Below, in pieces: positions 17,973-27,498 of a stretch of DNA of 64,000 bases; position 1 is the stretch's first letter, and every line of letters starts with the position of its first letter. A program made the position numbers and the translations under genes. A model generated the notes under the pieces. It did not search any database. It saw nothing but the letters and a program-made list of their open reading frames with translations, and was not told the origin of the DNA. The stretch comes from Gracilibacillus ureilyticus (GTDB lineage Bacteria; Bacillota; Bacilli; Bacillales; Amphibacillaceae): positions 62,001 to 126,000 of the forward strand of contig NZ_FOGL01000004.1 in NCBI RefSeq assembly GCF_900111195.1. Direction: 5' to 3'.

Positions 17973-19715
17973 ATGAAGAATAATAATGTAGGAAAAATTG
18001 GAATCGTTTTTATTGTTTCTACTATAACTGTTACTTTATTTGTTCTATGGGGTGCAATTTCTCCAAATAGTTTAAACGAAGCAGCAAGTGCGGGATTGTC
18101 ATGGATGATTACAAATTTCGGCTGGTTTTACATGTTAATTACCGCTTTGTTTGTAGCATTTGTCATTGTATTAGCATTAAGCCCTTATGGAAAGATACGA
18201 TTAGGAAAACCTGATGATAAGCCGGAATATTCCTGGTTTTCATGGATCGGCATGTTATTCGCTGCAGGTATCGGGGTTGGTTTTGTATTTTGGGGTGTAG
18301 CTGAACCTGTTCTCTACTATATGGATCCGCCTTTAGGCTATGAATCCGCTACCCGGGAATCTGCCTTAGCAGGTATACGTTACGGAGCTTATCACTGGGC
18401 ACTTCATCCCTGGGCAATATTTTCTATTGTTGGGATGACTCTAGCATATGTCCAATACAGAAAAGATCGACCTGCACTTATCAGTTCTGCTTTTTATCCA
18501 ATTTTAGGAGACCGTGTAAATGGGTGGGCAGGAAAAACAATTGATACATTAGCAGTTATTGCAACATGTACAGGGGTCGCAACAACGTTTGGGTTAAGTG
18601 CCATGCAAATAACTGGCGGACTTTCACATATTACTCCTATACCTAATACTCCATGGGTACAAATGATCATCATTGCAGTGGTAACTGTGCTTTTTATGTT
18701 TTCTGCTGTGAGAGGACTTGATCGCGGGATTAAGATACTAAGTAACATAAATTTAGTTGTCGCAGGACTTCTGTTAATATTTGTGCTGATTGTAGGTCCA
18801 ACTTTATTTATTGCCGAGAATTTTGTAACAACACTTGGCGGCTATGTTACTAATATCATTCCAATGGCATTGACATTAACACCTTTTTCTGAAAGTGAAT
18901 GGCTCGGAACTAATACGATTTTCTTTTGGGCATGGCATATTTCCTGGGCCCCTTTTATGGGGATATTTATTGCCCGTATATCAAAAGGCCGCACTATTAG
19001 GGAATTTATGGCAGGTGTTCTCATTGTTCCGTCGCTTTTAGCCATAATCTGGTTCACTACCTTTGGCGGGACAGGACTTCATATAGAAATGTATGGTGCT
19101 GGAGGATTAGCAGAATTAATTAATTCACAGGTAGAATTGGCGTTATTTGCAATGTTAGCTGAATTGCCACTAAGCTTTATTACTAATACACTTGCGATCA
19201 TTCTTATCCTGATCTTTTTTATTACTTCAGCGGATTCCGCTTCTTTTGTGTTAGGATCAATGACTTCAAATGGAGACCTGGAACCAGGTAATATGGTGAA
19301 AATAATATGGGGATTATTGATTGCCGGTGCTGCAAGTGTGCTGTTGTTTAGTGGCGGTGGTGGATTAGACGCATTACAAACAGCATCAATCATAGCAGCC
19401 CTTCCATTTGCCATTGTCATGATTTTAATGATTGTTTCTGTAATTATCACTTTAAGTAAAGACTGGAAAATTGACCGGAAGTTACACCGGAGAAAAAGGG
19501 TGAATCGTGTAAAAGGGGAATTTAAAGAGGAATTGACTGAAGATATTAAAGAAGATGTATATGAAGAAGTAAAAAATGACTTGTATGATGATATGAAAAC
19601 AGAATTGTATGATGAATTTAAAGACAAAATTTATGAGGAAATGAAAGAAGAAATGAAGGAAGAAATTATAGAGGATGTTTACGAAGAAGTGAATGATACA
19701 GACAAGAAAAAATGA
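17973..19715 (+). CDS. BCCT family betaine/carnitine/choline transporter with long charged C-terminal tail
   Basis: 580 aa with twelve predicted membrane helices. Hallmarks are WFSWIGMLFAAGIGVGFVFWG and the helix 8 region FFWAWHISWAPFMGIFIARIS. BCCT transporters import glycine betaine or related osmolytes with Na+ and protect against salt stress. After about residue 509 comes a hydrophilic tail of about 70 residues, made of imperfect repeats of an (E/D)-(D/E)-x-Y-(E/D)-E-(V/M/F)-K type and probably helical or coiled-coil. Tails in this family can sense osmotic state (known for BetP), so this one may do so too. An AAAGGGGG ribosome site lies 12 nt upstream of the ATG. The specific substrate is unknown. 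Confidence 0.93.
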   Translation: MKNNNVGKIGIVFIVSTITVTLFVLWGAISPNSLNEAASAGLSWMITNFGWFYMLITALFVAFVIVLALSPYGKIRLGKPDDKPEYSWFSWIGMLFAAGIGVGFVFWGVAEPVLYYMDPPLGYESATRESALAGIRYGAYHWALHPWAIFSIVGMTLAYVQYRKDRPALISSAFYPILGDRVNGWAGKTIDTLAVIATCTGVATTFGLSAMQITGGLSHITPIPNTPWVQMIIIAVVTVLFMFSAVRGLDRGIKILSNINLVVAGLLLIFVLIVGPTLFIAENFVTTLGGYVTNIIPMALTLTPFSESEWLGTNTIFFWAWHISWAPFMGIFIARISKGRTIREFMAGVLIVPSLLAIIWFTTFGGTGLHIEMYGAGGLAELINSQVELALFAMLAELPLSFITNTLAIILILIFFITSADSASFVLGSMTSNGDLEPGNMVKIIWGLLIAGAASVLLFSGGGGLDALQTASIIAALPFAIVMILMIVSVIITLSKDWKIDRKLHRRKRVNRVKGEFKEELTEDIKEDVYEEVKNDLYDDMKTELYDEFKDKIYEEMKEEMKEEIIEDVYEEVNDTDKKK

Positions 19716-19754
19716 CACTTCTCTTCCTGCCTCCATTTAAGCAGATTACTTTAT

Positions 19755-19782
19755 ACCTATTCTTATTTATGTAAGAATAGGT
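19755..19782. other. Perfect hairpin/palindrome before the DsbA-like gene
   Basis: ACCTATTCTTA-TTTATG-TAAGAATAGGT, an 11-bp perfect inverted repeat 24 bp before the chosen ATG (about 13 bp before the GAGGTG ribosome site). It lacks a T run, so it is more likely an operator or leader hairpin than a terminator of the BCCT gene. Confidence 0.6.
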
Positions 19783-19806
19783 GTAATCAATAAGTGAGGT
19801 GTGAAA

Positions 19807-20508
19807 ATGAAGATAGAGATATGGTCAGATTTTGTATGTCCATTTTGTTATATAGGGAAAAGGCGTTTAGAACAAGCCATTGAGAGATTTCCAGAAGAAA
19901 TTGAAGTAGAGCTTCATTACAAAAGTTTTCAATTAGATCCTAATGCCCCAACCTATAACGGTGAGAGTATTCATGCCGCATTAGCGAAAAAGTACAATAT
20001 GAGTGTGGAAAGAGCAAAACAGATGAATCAGCAAGTTGGCGACCAGGCGAAATCAGTTGGACTGGAATTTGTTTTTGATACGATGAAACCGACAAATACT
20101 TTTCATACCCATCGCTTAAGTAAGTTTGCTAAATCTGCCGGTAAAGAGTCCGAGTTTGTTGATGAAATGCTTTACCAGTATTTCACATTATCAGCTGACC
20201 TAAGCGATAGAGAAACGCTTATAACGATATGCGGAAAGTTGGGATTAGACAAGGAAAAAGTTAAGCAAGTGCTCGATGACGATAAAATGTTTGCAGACGA
20301 AGTGTACACTGATCAGGATGAAGCACAGAAATTAGGAATAACTGGTGTGCCATTTTTCGTATTTAACGGAAAATATGCGATATCTGGTGCACAGCCGATA
20401 GAAACATTTATGAATGCATTGGAGAAGATTGTCGAAGATATGAGAGAACCACTACAGGATATTTCGCATAAAAAAGGAAGTTTTTGTGACGGAGACAATT
20501 GCAACTGA
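19807..20508 (+). CDS. DsbA family oxidoreductase (FrnE-like)
   Basis: 233 aa. Thioredoxin-fold DSBA domain with an inserted helical part. The active-site motif CPFC follows DFV at about residue 14, and the cis-Pro loop GVPFFVF is at about residue 180. There is no signal peptide, so it is cytosolic. FrnE-type proteins are thiol-disulfide oxidoreductases or isomerases linked to oxidative stress in some bacteria. The C-terminus ends in a short Cys-containing tail (FCDGDNCN), which may take part in redox or metal binding. I chose ATG at 19807 (GAGGTG with 5-nt spacing) over the GTG two codons earlier. Monocistronic, with a hairpin before and a terminator after. Confidence 0.92.
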   Translation: MKIEIWSDFVCPFCYIGKRRLEQAIERFPEEIEVELHYKSFQLDPNAPTYNGESIHAALAKKYNMSVERAKQMNQQVGDQAKSVGLEFVFDTMKPTNTFHTHRLSKFAKSAGKESEFVDEMLYQYFTLSADLSDRETLITICGKLGLDKEKVKQVLDDDKMFADEVYTDQDEAQKLGITGVPFFVFNGKYAISGAQPIETFMNALEKIVEDMREPLQDISHKKGSFCDGDNCN

Positions 20509-20512
20509 TTAA

Positions 20513-20550
20513 GTGAGAGGTATTTATGACTAAATACCTCTCACTTTTTT
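20513..20550 (+). terminator. Terminator of the DsbA-like gene
   Basis: Perfect 14-bp stem GTGAGAGGTATTTA/TAAATACCTCTCAC with a 4-nt loop, followed by TTTTTT. Confidence 0.95.
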
Positions 20551-20739
20551 ATTTAAGAAAATTTTAAAATTACCTATCGTTATTTTGAATCAGTCATGTT
20601 ATAATTATTTTGAACTATAAATACAGACCATTTTTACTATTTCAGTTTATAAATTGATTTAGTCAAACGGAAAATATAATTCTATAGTTCTAATATTTTA
20701 TGAAAACCTTTTCAGAAAAAACATAAATGGAGGTCTATC

Positions 20740-22884
20740 ATGGCTAAGAAGTTTTTTAACAACAAAAAAAAGACAAAGATCAAACCGCCAAAGAAGAAGC
20801 TCAATTTCAAAGGAATTCAAAGTGCTATACATAATTTAAAGGCTGGAAAAAAGAAAGAAGACAAAACGGCCTATCAGTCTGCAGTTTCTAAAAAACATTC
20901 TATTAGTACAAGAATTCTGCTGAGTATTCTTTTCACTGTATTAGTAAGCGTCATCATTGTAGGTGTTCTGTCTTATACTATCTCAAATAATATTATTAAA
21001 AATAAAGTAACTGACGCTACTGAGCAAACAATTGTCCAATCAGGAGATAAATTAGACTACTTAATGCAGCAATATAGAGACCGGGTCACAGAAATCCTGA
21101 TGGCTCCTAATTTCAATAACACTATTATGGAACTGAATACTTTTGAAGAAACAAATAACTTTGATTATTTCACTCTCAAAAGTACGGTAGATGATGCCCT
21201 GACTCAAGTGACAATGATTGACGGGAATATTAACCTTTATTTAATTCATACAGAAAAAGAACGGATGATCTCTTCATCGCAAACCATTGCTGAAGAGAAA
21301 GTTTTCGAAAGTGAATGGTATCAGGCTGCACAGGAATCTAGTGATTCCACTTACTGGATTGGAGGTTTATCAGGCGGTATATCTACAACAAGTGAAGATC
21401 CTACAGTGAGTTTTGCACAAAAACTCAGAATTGGCGGTGACATGTATTTAATGTTAGTAGAACTTGAGCCGGCAGTTTTTGAAGAAGCATTACAAGATGT
21501 AACGATTGGGGAAGATGGTACAGCTTATATTGTGAATAAAGAAAATGAAATAGTATTCTCTTTCGATAAGGAAGAGATTACCGGAGCATATCCTTATGAT
21601 ATCGAAGCGGATTCTGAGAGCCGGTTAACAGAAGAAGATGGCCAGTTAATAATAAAAAATCCATCTGAAGTAACTGACTGGTTTATTGTCGGCTCAATGG
21701 CAGAGTCGGAATTGACAAAAGATACACGGATTATCTTTTTCGTTACAACTGCTGTTATTATACTTTCTCTAATTATTTCGGTCCTTATTGCAAACGGTAT
21801 CGTTAAAACGGTTGCTCGGCCGTTAGCAAAAGTATCCAGCTTAATGTCACAGGCGGAGGAAGGTAATTTAACTGTACGTTCTGCTGACATCCATAGAAAA
21901 GATGAAATTGGAGAACTTGCAAAAAGCTTTAATACAATGCTGGAGAATATTTCCGGAATGATGCAGCAGACAACCAATTCAGCAAACATGGTTCTTGATG
22001 CTGTAACAAAATTAACCGATATTTCCCAAACTCAGTCCCAGTCGGCAAAAGAAGTAGCAGCAGCTTCTGAGGAAATCGCAAGTGGTGCTACAGGTTTAAC
22101 CGATGAAGCAGAACGAGGGAACACACTCGCACTGACCATTCATGAAGAGGTAGAAAGAGTATTTGAAAATAATACGGAAATGGAAACACATGCAATAGGA
22201 GTACTGGAAAGAAGTCATGAAGGTTTAGAAAAAATGAATGAGCTCGTTCAAACAACTAAAGACGGCGAGCAGATGACTAATGCACTTGTTGAAAAGGTTG
22301 ATACATTAAAATCCAGTACGGAACAAATTACAGACGTTATGGTTATGCTGACAAATATTGTTCAGCAAACAAATTTATTATCATTAAATGCAGCAATTGA
22401 GGCTGCCAGAGCTGGGGAAGCAGGAAAAGGGTTTGCTGTGGTTGCTGATGAAATTAGAAAACTCTCTGAACAGTCGAAACAGTCTATTGACCGTGTTGAA
22501 GAAATTACAAACGGGATTGTCGGTGAAGTAAATGACACATTACTCGTTCTGGAAGAAGCTAATCCTAGGTTTCAAGCCCAAGTTTTACAGGCAGAAGAAA
22601 CACAAGGCCTGCTAAACGGTGTTGGAGAAAGTATGGGAACATTTACAGGCAAAATCCAGCAAGTTTCCGAGTCCATTCAGCAATTAAGAGATTCACAGGA
22701 AGTATTGACTTCCACTATTCACCAGGTAAGTGCAACTGCAGAACAGTCTTCTGCTATTAGTGAAGAAGTATCCGCTACGACAGTGGAACAGCTAAAAGTA
22801 AGTGAAACACTTGTCACAACTTCTGATGAATTGAAACAGCTTGCAGAAGAGCTACAGGAAATGATGAAAAAATTCCAAGTATAA
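20740..22884 (+). CDS. Methyl-accepting chemotaxis protein with dCache sensor
   Basis: 714 aa. The cytosolic N-terminus (1-52) has 18 lysines, unusual before the first membrane helix (about 58-80). A dCache-type extracellular sensor (about 85-325), a second helix (330-352), a HAMP domain (355-405) and the methyl-accepting signalling helices follow. The conserved hairpin tip is [18 protein letters not shown] (about 543-560), with [16 protein letters not shown] after it. It should report an extracellular ligand, such as an amino acid or organic acid, to CheA through CheW. Monogenic. A perfect hairpin follows the gene. Confidence 0.95.
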   Translation: MAKKFFNNKKKTKIKPPKKKLNFKGIQSAIHNLKAGKKKEDKTAYQSAVSKKHSISTRILLSILFTVLVSVIIVGVLSYTISNNIIKNKVTDATEQTIVQSGDKLDYLMQQYRDRVTEILMAPNFNNTIMELNTFEETNNFDYFTLKSTVDDALTQVTMIDGNINLYLIHTEKERMISSSQTIAEEKVFESEWYQAAQESSDSTYWIGGLSGGISTTSEDPTVSFAQKLRIGGDMYLMLVELEPAVFEEALQDVTIGEDGTAYIVNKENEIVFSFDKEEITGAYPYDIEADSESRLTEEDGQLIIKNPSEVTDWFIVGSMAESELTKDTRIIFFVTTAVIILSLIISVLIANGIVKTVARPLAKVSSLMSQAEEGNLTVRSADIHRKDEIGELAKSFNTMLENISGMMQQTTNSANMVLDAVTKLTDISQTQSQSAKEVAAASEEIASGATGLTDEAERGNTLALTIHEEVERVFENNTEMETHAIGVLERSHEGLEKMNELVQTTKDGEQMTNALVEKVDTLKSSTEQITDVMVMLTNIVQQTNLLSLNAAIEAARAGEAGKGFAVVADEIRKLSEQSKQSIDRVEEITNGIVGEVNDTLLVLEEANPRFQAQVLQAEETQGLLNGVGESMGTFTGKIQQVSESIQQLRDSQEVLTSTIHQVSATAEQSSAISEEVSATTVEQLKVSETLVTTSDELKQLAEELQEMMKKFQV

Positions 22885-22894
22885 AAAGTGGAGA

Positions 22895-22919
22895 GTGGGA
22901 CATGACGATCATGTCCCAC
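22895..22919 (+). terminator. Hairpin after the chemotaxis receptor gene
   Basis: GTGGGACATGA-CGA-TCATGTCCCAC, a perfect 11-bp stem 11 bp after the stop codon. No strong T run follows. Confidence 0.7.
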
Positions 22920-22956
22920 ACAAAACACGAATAAAAGAAAAAAGTTAATGCACATT

Positions 22957-23192
22957 ATAGGGATACTGTGCATTAAACCTAAGAGAGTAACTTTGAAATA
23001 TTTAGAGTGAAATACCACCGCTTCGTCCGATTGCTTCGCTTTCACCCAAGGGCATAAGTGCGACATCTACTCAAGCAAAATGCGCTTTCGCAGTGTCTTC
23101 TTTACCATGGGGACGGCTTCAGCTAACTTGCTGAAGAAACCCACTTCATCAAGTGGATCTTCAGCTCGTCCTGTTCCCATAGGAGTCTCCGC
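22957..23192 (-). repeat. Dispersed repeat, copy A (left inverted arm)
   Basis: Begins with ATAGGGATACTGTGCA, the complement of which ends copies B and C. Positions 22957-23053 (97 bp) are identical to the reverse complement of 45236-45332. From about 23034 to 23192 it matches, in inverted orientation and with substitutions, the arm at 23401-23572. Its frames hold only short ORFs that differ between copies, so it is not coding. Confidence 0.85.
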
Positions 23193-23257
23193 AATCGGAC
23201 TACGCTGAAGTATTACTCTACAATTTTTATAGGAAGTTGTAATTATAGAAACATTAT

Positions 23258-23306
23258 AAAATTCCCATGAACATTCTATGCTTGAATTGTTCATGGGAAT
23301 TTTTAT
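23258..23306. terminator. Bidirectional terminator between the two repeat arms
   Basis: AAATTCCCATGAAC/GTTCATGGGAATTTT stem (arms 23258-23272 and 23289-23303) with T-rich sequence on the plus side and A-rich on the minus side. It separates the plus-strand chemotaxis gene from the minus-strand sugar island. Confidence 0.75.
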
Positions 23307-23400
23307 TTTAACGTATGTTCACTCAATACAGGATATCCAACATCTTCACTGGGTGATTCAAACAGTTTTTTTGTCACAAACATTGTGGAATAACACCAAA

Positions 23401-23726
23401 GCGGAGGTCGGCCACGCAAACTCCTGTGGGACAGCGAGATCTGAAGATCCACTTTGCAAAGTGTTCTTCTTTGCAAAGTTAGCTGAAGACGAGCCCCGCG
23501 GCAAAGAAAACACTACGAAAGTGATCTTTGCTTGAGTAGATGTTGCACTTGTGCCCTTGGGTGAAAGCGAAGTGGCCGGCTGTAGCGTAAGTATGGCACT
23601 CAGCATAAATACACCTTTACTGCACAGTATCCCTATTATGCGCAGTAAAATTGGAAGATATAGTTCTGAGGAATGAATTCTATATACAGAATTCACGTCA
23701 TCGTTCGGATTTTATTATAACTAATA
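23401..23726 (+). repeat. Dispersed repeat, copy B (right inverted arm and flank)
   Basis: Arm 23401-23572 is the inverted counterpart of copy A. Positions 23494-23572 (79 bp) are identical in direct orientation to 45177-45255, and 23574-23642 (69 bp) are identical in inverted orientation to 45110-45178. Similarity continues with substitutions to about 23726, matching 45025-45109 inverted. The 861-bp stretch 22885-23745 holds no gene, only these repeats and two hairpins. Confidence 0.85.
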
Positions 23727-23745
23727 TGTTATTTGTCCTTTACCG

Positions 23746-25014
23746 TTATTTCACATATTCTCCTCCGGGATACAGTGTAACGGAATAGGACCGCTTATCC
23801 TGTGGCAGTGCAGTTAGCTTATTCTGAGACAAATCAATAAATTCATTAGCATAAATATAGGCCGTTGTCTGATCATAAACGATCACTTGTTTTCTCCCGC
23901 TTCCAACTAGATCATCAAATGAAACATATCCATCAACCGGGAACGTTGCTACAACTTGTTGATAACCGTCATAGATAGTTGGCAGCACATTCCCTCCACG
24001 TCGATAGGCGAGAATATAATCTAAACCGCTGTCATCCCAATCACTAATCGTATCTATAATGGTAAGCCAGCCACCTGTCTCTCTATTCTCCTTCCATATC
24101 TCCTGTCCATCCGCATCAAGAAGGAAAATTCCGTCCCTTCCATCAGAATAGCTGGTGCCGCGTATGATGCGATCCAATCCAGCAATCTGAAGTCCAGGCA
24201 AATCACTTCTAAACTTACCTAAACAAACATGCTGGGATTCAATCGATCCATTGTAACGCCAAATTTCCTCTCCTTTCCAATCATAAAGGACGGTTACGCT
24301 GCCGCCAATAACAAGCTGGTTGTGTTCCGTTTGCTGCTGTACTTTCCCTACCCAGATACAATCAGCATGATCATCCAGTTCACTGCATGACCACAACAGT
24401 TGGCCATCAGCATTGAGGAAATCATAGCCTGCCATTACTTCGTCTCTACCATCCCCATTAAAATCAAATACCCATGGAAAATGACCAACATTTCCCTTAT
24501 GGGTCCACAACAATTCAAACTTATGATTTAATGCCCATAGCTGATGGTATCTATCTTTTAAAATAATATCCCGGGGATAGGAATTACCTGTCAGATTTGC
24601 TATAACAATACAGTCATGAGCAAATTCATTTGGCAGTTCGTATTGCTTTTTCACTTCTCCCGTTTTCCCATCAATGATAAAAAATGCCTTATCCATTACA
24701 CATAAAACTTCATTATAACCATCACCATCAATATCATATATTTGTACTGGATAGTCACTCCCCGGACCTCCTGGATCATCACTAGGAGTACCTGTTTGCC
24801 ATAAAAGATTCCCTTCTATATCAAATGCAGTCATTGCTTCTACTTGGTGAGGTATATATCGATCATCAATACCACCATCCGGCTGAACCAATAGTAAATC
24901 CTTTCTTCCATTGCCTGTTAAGTCCCCAAGGTACATTTTGCAATTTCTCCCGGCTTTAGATAAATCAATCTTTCCTAACAAAACTGGCTTAGTCTGTTCA
25001 GCAGTATCATTCAT
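23746..25014 (-). CDS. FG-GAP/VCBS-type beta-propeller protein of the pectin island
   Basis: 422 aa. Several blades carry Asp-rich calcium-type loops: DLTGNGRKD, DIDGDGYNEV, DFNGDGRDEV and DWDDSGLDY. Rhamnogalacturonan lyases of family PL11 (B. subtilis YesW/YesX) are also Ca-binding propellers. This protein is shorter than their roughly 600 residues and has no signal peptide, so a cytoplasmic oligosaccharide-acting or binding role is possible, but lyase activity is unproven. GAAGGAGGG precedes the ATG. It is the last gene of the island, 45 bp after the YesL-like gene and before the repeat element. Confidence 0.65.
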   Translation of the reverse strand: MNDTAEQTKPVLLGKIDLSKAGRNCKMYLGDLTGNGRKDLLLVQPDGGIDDRYIPHQVEAMTAFDIEGNLLWQTGTPSDDPGGPGSDYPVQIYDIDGDGYNEVLCVMDKAFFIIDGKTGEVKKQYELPNEFAHDCIVIANLTGNSYPRDIILKDRYHQLWALNHKFELLWTHKGNVGHFPWVFDFNGDGRDEVMAGYDFLNADGQLLWSCSELDDHADCIWVGKVQQQTEHNQLVIGGSVTVLYDWKGEEIWRYNGSIESQHVCLGKFRSDLPGLQIAGLDRIIRGTSYSDGRDGIFLLDADGQEIWKENRETGGWLTIIDTISDWDDSGLDYILAYRRGGNVLPTIYDGYQQVVATFPVDGYVSFDDLVGSGRKQVIVYDQTTAYIYANEFIDLSQNKLTALPQDKRSYSVTLYPGGEYVK

Positions 25015-25059
25015 TCCAAACCCTCCTTCTTCTCTATTTATGCACTTATCGAAAGTAGC

Positions 25060-25701
25060 TTACGCTTCTGTTTCCTGTAATTTTTCTTGTCTTATCTCTA
25101 AACGTTGGAAGGTGCGATACGCAATCCACATGATAACAAGACTCGACAAACTTGCTCCAAAGAAAAACAAAAATACTGGTAAAACAAAATATAAATAATA
25201 TAATGTCAGACAAGCTGCGATAAGATAAATAGTCCTAATCGGTGAATAAACTGCGACAAGTATAGCATTTTTGAAATATGCAAACATTTTATTATCATAA
25301 TGAACATACATCGGAAAAATGTATATAACCATAATTCCATATACTACCGCTGCAATAATAAGTAAAAACCTGCTTAGCTGCTGAAGCCAGTCAATTTCTG
25401 CCTGGAAAAAGTTAAAATTCATATAAAGCATGTAACCAAATAACATGAGGAAAAGTCCCAGGCCATTGGCACGCAGGAATTCCTTTTTATAGGTTTGCCA
25501 GAATATTTTAAAGGCAGGAAGGTCATCTTCCCCCATCGACCATTTTCTAAAAACAGTAAACATAGCAACAGTACTTGGACCGACCCCGAAAAAGATAAGA
25601 CCAGCTAATGTAAAACAAACCCACAACAAATTCACATATAATAATAGTATGACGGTTTCACCGAAGAAATAGAACTTACCTAAAAATCCATCACCTAACA
25701 T
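25060..25701 (-). CDS. YesL/YesV-like DUF624 membrane protein
   Basis: 213 aa with four to five membrane helices. The pattern matches the DUF624 family, small membrane proteins found in carbohydrate-utilisation clusters of Bacilli such as B. subtilis YesL and YesV. The N-terminus has FYFFGETVILLLYVNLLWV, then GPSTVAMFTVFRKW, a family hallmark. Biochemical role unknown; a link to ABC sugar import or surface polysaccharide handling is inferred from context. Clean GGAGGT ribosome site. Spaced 18 bp after the YesU-like gene and probably co-transcribed. Confidence 0.85.
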   Translation of the reverse strand: MLGDGFLGKFYFFGETVILLLYVNLLWVCFTLAGLIFFGVGPSTVAMFTVFRKWSMGEDDLPAFKIFWQTYKKEFLRANGLGLFLMLFGYMLYMNFNFFQAEIDWLQQLSRFLLIIAAVVYGIMVIYIFPMYVHYDNKMFAYFKNAILVAVYSPIRTIYLIAACLTLYYLYFVLPVFLFFFGASLSSLVIMWIAYRTFQRLEIRQEKLQETEA

Positions 25702-25719
25702 ATTGCTACCTCCATTTCG

Positions 25720-26412
25720 TTAACATAGTATGGCACGTTTGACAGAGAAATTGGCATATGCTGCAACCATTGGAGCCATCTGCCGAAATCCTATCTTTCC
25801 TCCTTGCAGTATCGGACCGTATTCCGTTCCATCATCTTCCCACTCAAGAATAGGCAAATCATTAATAGAAAATTGCACAAATTGTTTATATTTAATTAAT
25901 TTCATATGATATGGTGAAATGGCATCCTCTGCTGGCGGTAAAGGATCAGCAGCCTGTGTAACAAGGTGGAAACCGTAACTTTTACGCAGATTGCATGTTC
26001 GAAAAGCTCTCTCATTAGCATGTTTATGCCGGAAATAAGACAGATGTAATGCATTGATTGCACCTGAATGATAATCCGGATAATACCCTGTCCGTTCCGG
26101 TAAGGATGGATCAAATAAATCTTCTCCGTTCCGCCCTGTTGCTGCGAAGAATAACATGCAAAGGCCTGGCTCCTGTAATGGATAGAAGTCCCACTCTATT
26201 ATAATCTGATCAGGAAATTCCACAGGGCACCACAATAGCCAATGGGCATTATCCCCATACTGCTCGGGATCCAACTTGTTTTCCAGTAAAAGTTTATTTT
26301 TCCATATCCCGGTTTTCACTTCTCCTTCCGTTATCCAATCCTCAATGGATTCCAAGTTTGTGAGAGGATTTTCGTAAATAGTTTCACCTTGTTGAAAATT
26401 CATCTGTTTCAT
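25720..26412 (-). CDS. YesU-like DUF1961 protein (concanavalin-like fold)
   Basis: 230 aa, close to B. subtilis YesU (about 220 aa), which sits in the rhamnogalacturonan cluster. Features: WLLWCPVEFPDQIIIEWDFYP, GMLFFAATGRNG-like loops, LSYFRHKHANERAFRTCNLRKS and a C-terminal GKIGFRQMAP. DUF1961 proteins adopt a jelly-roll lectin/lyase-like fold, but no activity is established to my knowledge. It is soluble with no signal peptide, hence cytoplasmic. A hairpin separates it from the preceding permease gene, so it may belong to the same transcript at lower level. Confidence 0.82.
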   Translation of the reverse strand: MKQMNFQQGETIYENPLTNLESIEDWITEGEVKTGIWKNKLLLENKLDPEQYGDNAHWLLWCPVEFPDQIIIEWDFYPLQEPGLCMLFFAATGRNGEDLFDPSLPERTGYYPDYHSGAINALHLSYFRHKHANERAFRTCNLRKSYGFHLVTQAADPLPPAEDAISPYHMKLIKYKQFVQFSINDLPILEWEDDGTEYGPILQGGKIGFRQMAPMVAAYANFSVKRAILC

Positions 26413-26518
26413 ATTTTTTCATCCTCCATGTGAACAAAATTATGAATCATAGTCTAAAAAAGATTCAAACAAATAATTACCAATAAGAGATAATCATTTG
26501 TTTTTACCTTTTATCATC

Positions 26519-26561
26519 TTAGGCAGAAGATTTTTCATGCTTTACATTTTCTTCTGCCTAA
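26519..26561. other. Intercistronic hairpin between permease and YesU-like genes
   Basis: TTAGGCAGAAGA/TCTTCTGCCTAA, a 12-bp perfect stem with a 19-nt loop and no T run on either side. Possible mRNA processing or stabilising hairpin. Confidence 0.55.
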
Positions 26562-26582
26562 GAACATATCTGTCCATATTTT

Positions 26583-27461
26583 CTACCCTTTCACGGAACC
26601 TAACATGACACCTTTGGCAAAGTGCTTTTGCAGAAACGGATAGAACAACAGGATTGGAACTGTTGCAATCACGATAACTGCTAATTTAACTGATTCTTCC
26701 GGCGGCTCATATAATTGTGCCTCCTGTAAATCTCCTATACCTGAATTGGCAACCATCACTAACTGTTGCAGCAACAATTGAATGGGCCATTTTGTTGTAT
26801 CTGTCAGGTATAACAATGCCTGGAAAAAGTCGTTCCAGTAGAAAACGGCATAAAATAACGTAAATGTAGCTATTACAGGTTTTGACAATGGCAGCATTAC
26901 TCTCCAGAACGTCTGAAATTCTGTACAGCCATCTATTTTAGAAGCATCTTCTAATTCTTTCGGTAACTGCTGGAAAAATGTTTTGACGATAATTAAATTA
27001 AATGGATTAATCGCCATTGGTAATATTAACGCCCAAATTGAATCTAACAGTCCCAAACTTTTTACAAGCAAGTATGTCGGAATCATTCCGCCGCCAAAAA
27101 GCATAGAGAAAAGGATTAAATTCAAAATAAAGTTTCTGCCGACCATACTGGATCTTGAAAGTGGATAAGCCATAGTAAGAGTTAATATCATACTGACAAT
27201 GGTACCTAATACTGTTACAAGAATCGAAACACCAAGACTTCGAATTACAGCATTAGTAGAGAATATATAATCATAAGCAGTTGTAGTAAAATCATTCGGT
27301 ATTAGAAAAAAGGATCTTGTAGCTAACTCTGTATCTGACGCGAATGAACCAGCTATCACGTATAAAAACGGGATAACAGTGATCAATCCGACAGCCGTTA
27401 AAAAAACATGATTAAAAACATCAAATACTCGACCAGGTCCAGTATTATGCATGCGATGCAT
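26583..27461 (-). CDS. Carbohydrate ABC transporter permease (LplC/YtcP type)
   Basis: 292 aa, six membrane helices. It has the binding-protein-dependent permease EAA loop, here ELEDASKIDGCTEFQTFWRVMLP, which docks the ATPase. N- and C-termini (VIAGSFASDTEL; FAKGVMLGSVKG) are typical of the LplC/YtcP subgroup that takes up plant cell-wall oligosaccharides. Together with the gene upstream it forms the heterodimeric membrane channel. No ATPase is encoded here, as is usual in Bacilli where a shared MsmX-type ATPase serves several importers. AAGGAGG precedes the ATG. Confidence 0.92.
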   Translation of the reverse strand: MHRMHNTGPGRVFDVFNHVFLTAVGLITVIPFLYVIAGSFASDTELATRSFFLIPNDFTTTAYDYIFSTNAVIRSLGVSILVTVLGTIVSMILTLTMAYPLSRSSMVGRNFILNLILFSMLFGGGMIPTYLLVKSLGLLDSIWALILPMAINPFNLIIVKTFFQQLPKELEDASKIDGCTEFQTFWRVMLPLSKPVIATFTLFYAVFYWNDFFQALLYLTDTTKWPIQLLLQQLVMVANSGIGDLQEAQLYEPPEESVKLAVIVIATVPILLFYPFLQKHFAKGVMLGSVKG

Positions 27462-27498
27462 TTGAAAAACCTCCTTTTGTGCTGACCATCTTAACAGA

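Noticed and set aside
20640-20739. Sigma-D (flagellar) promoter for the chemoreceptor
   Set aside because: A TAAA is present, but no acceptable GCCGATAT-like -10 is seen at the right distance.
23067-23696. Short reading frames inside repeat arms A and B
   Set aside because: They differ between copies that are similar at DNA level and have no ribosome sites, so the repeat is non-coding.
22957-23726. Repeat arms considered as a CRISPR array
   Set aside because: Repeats are long, inverted rather than direct and regularly spaced, and no cas genes are present.
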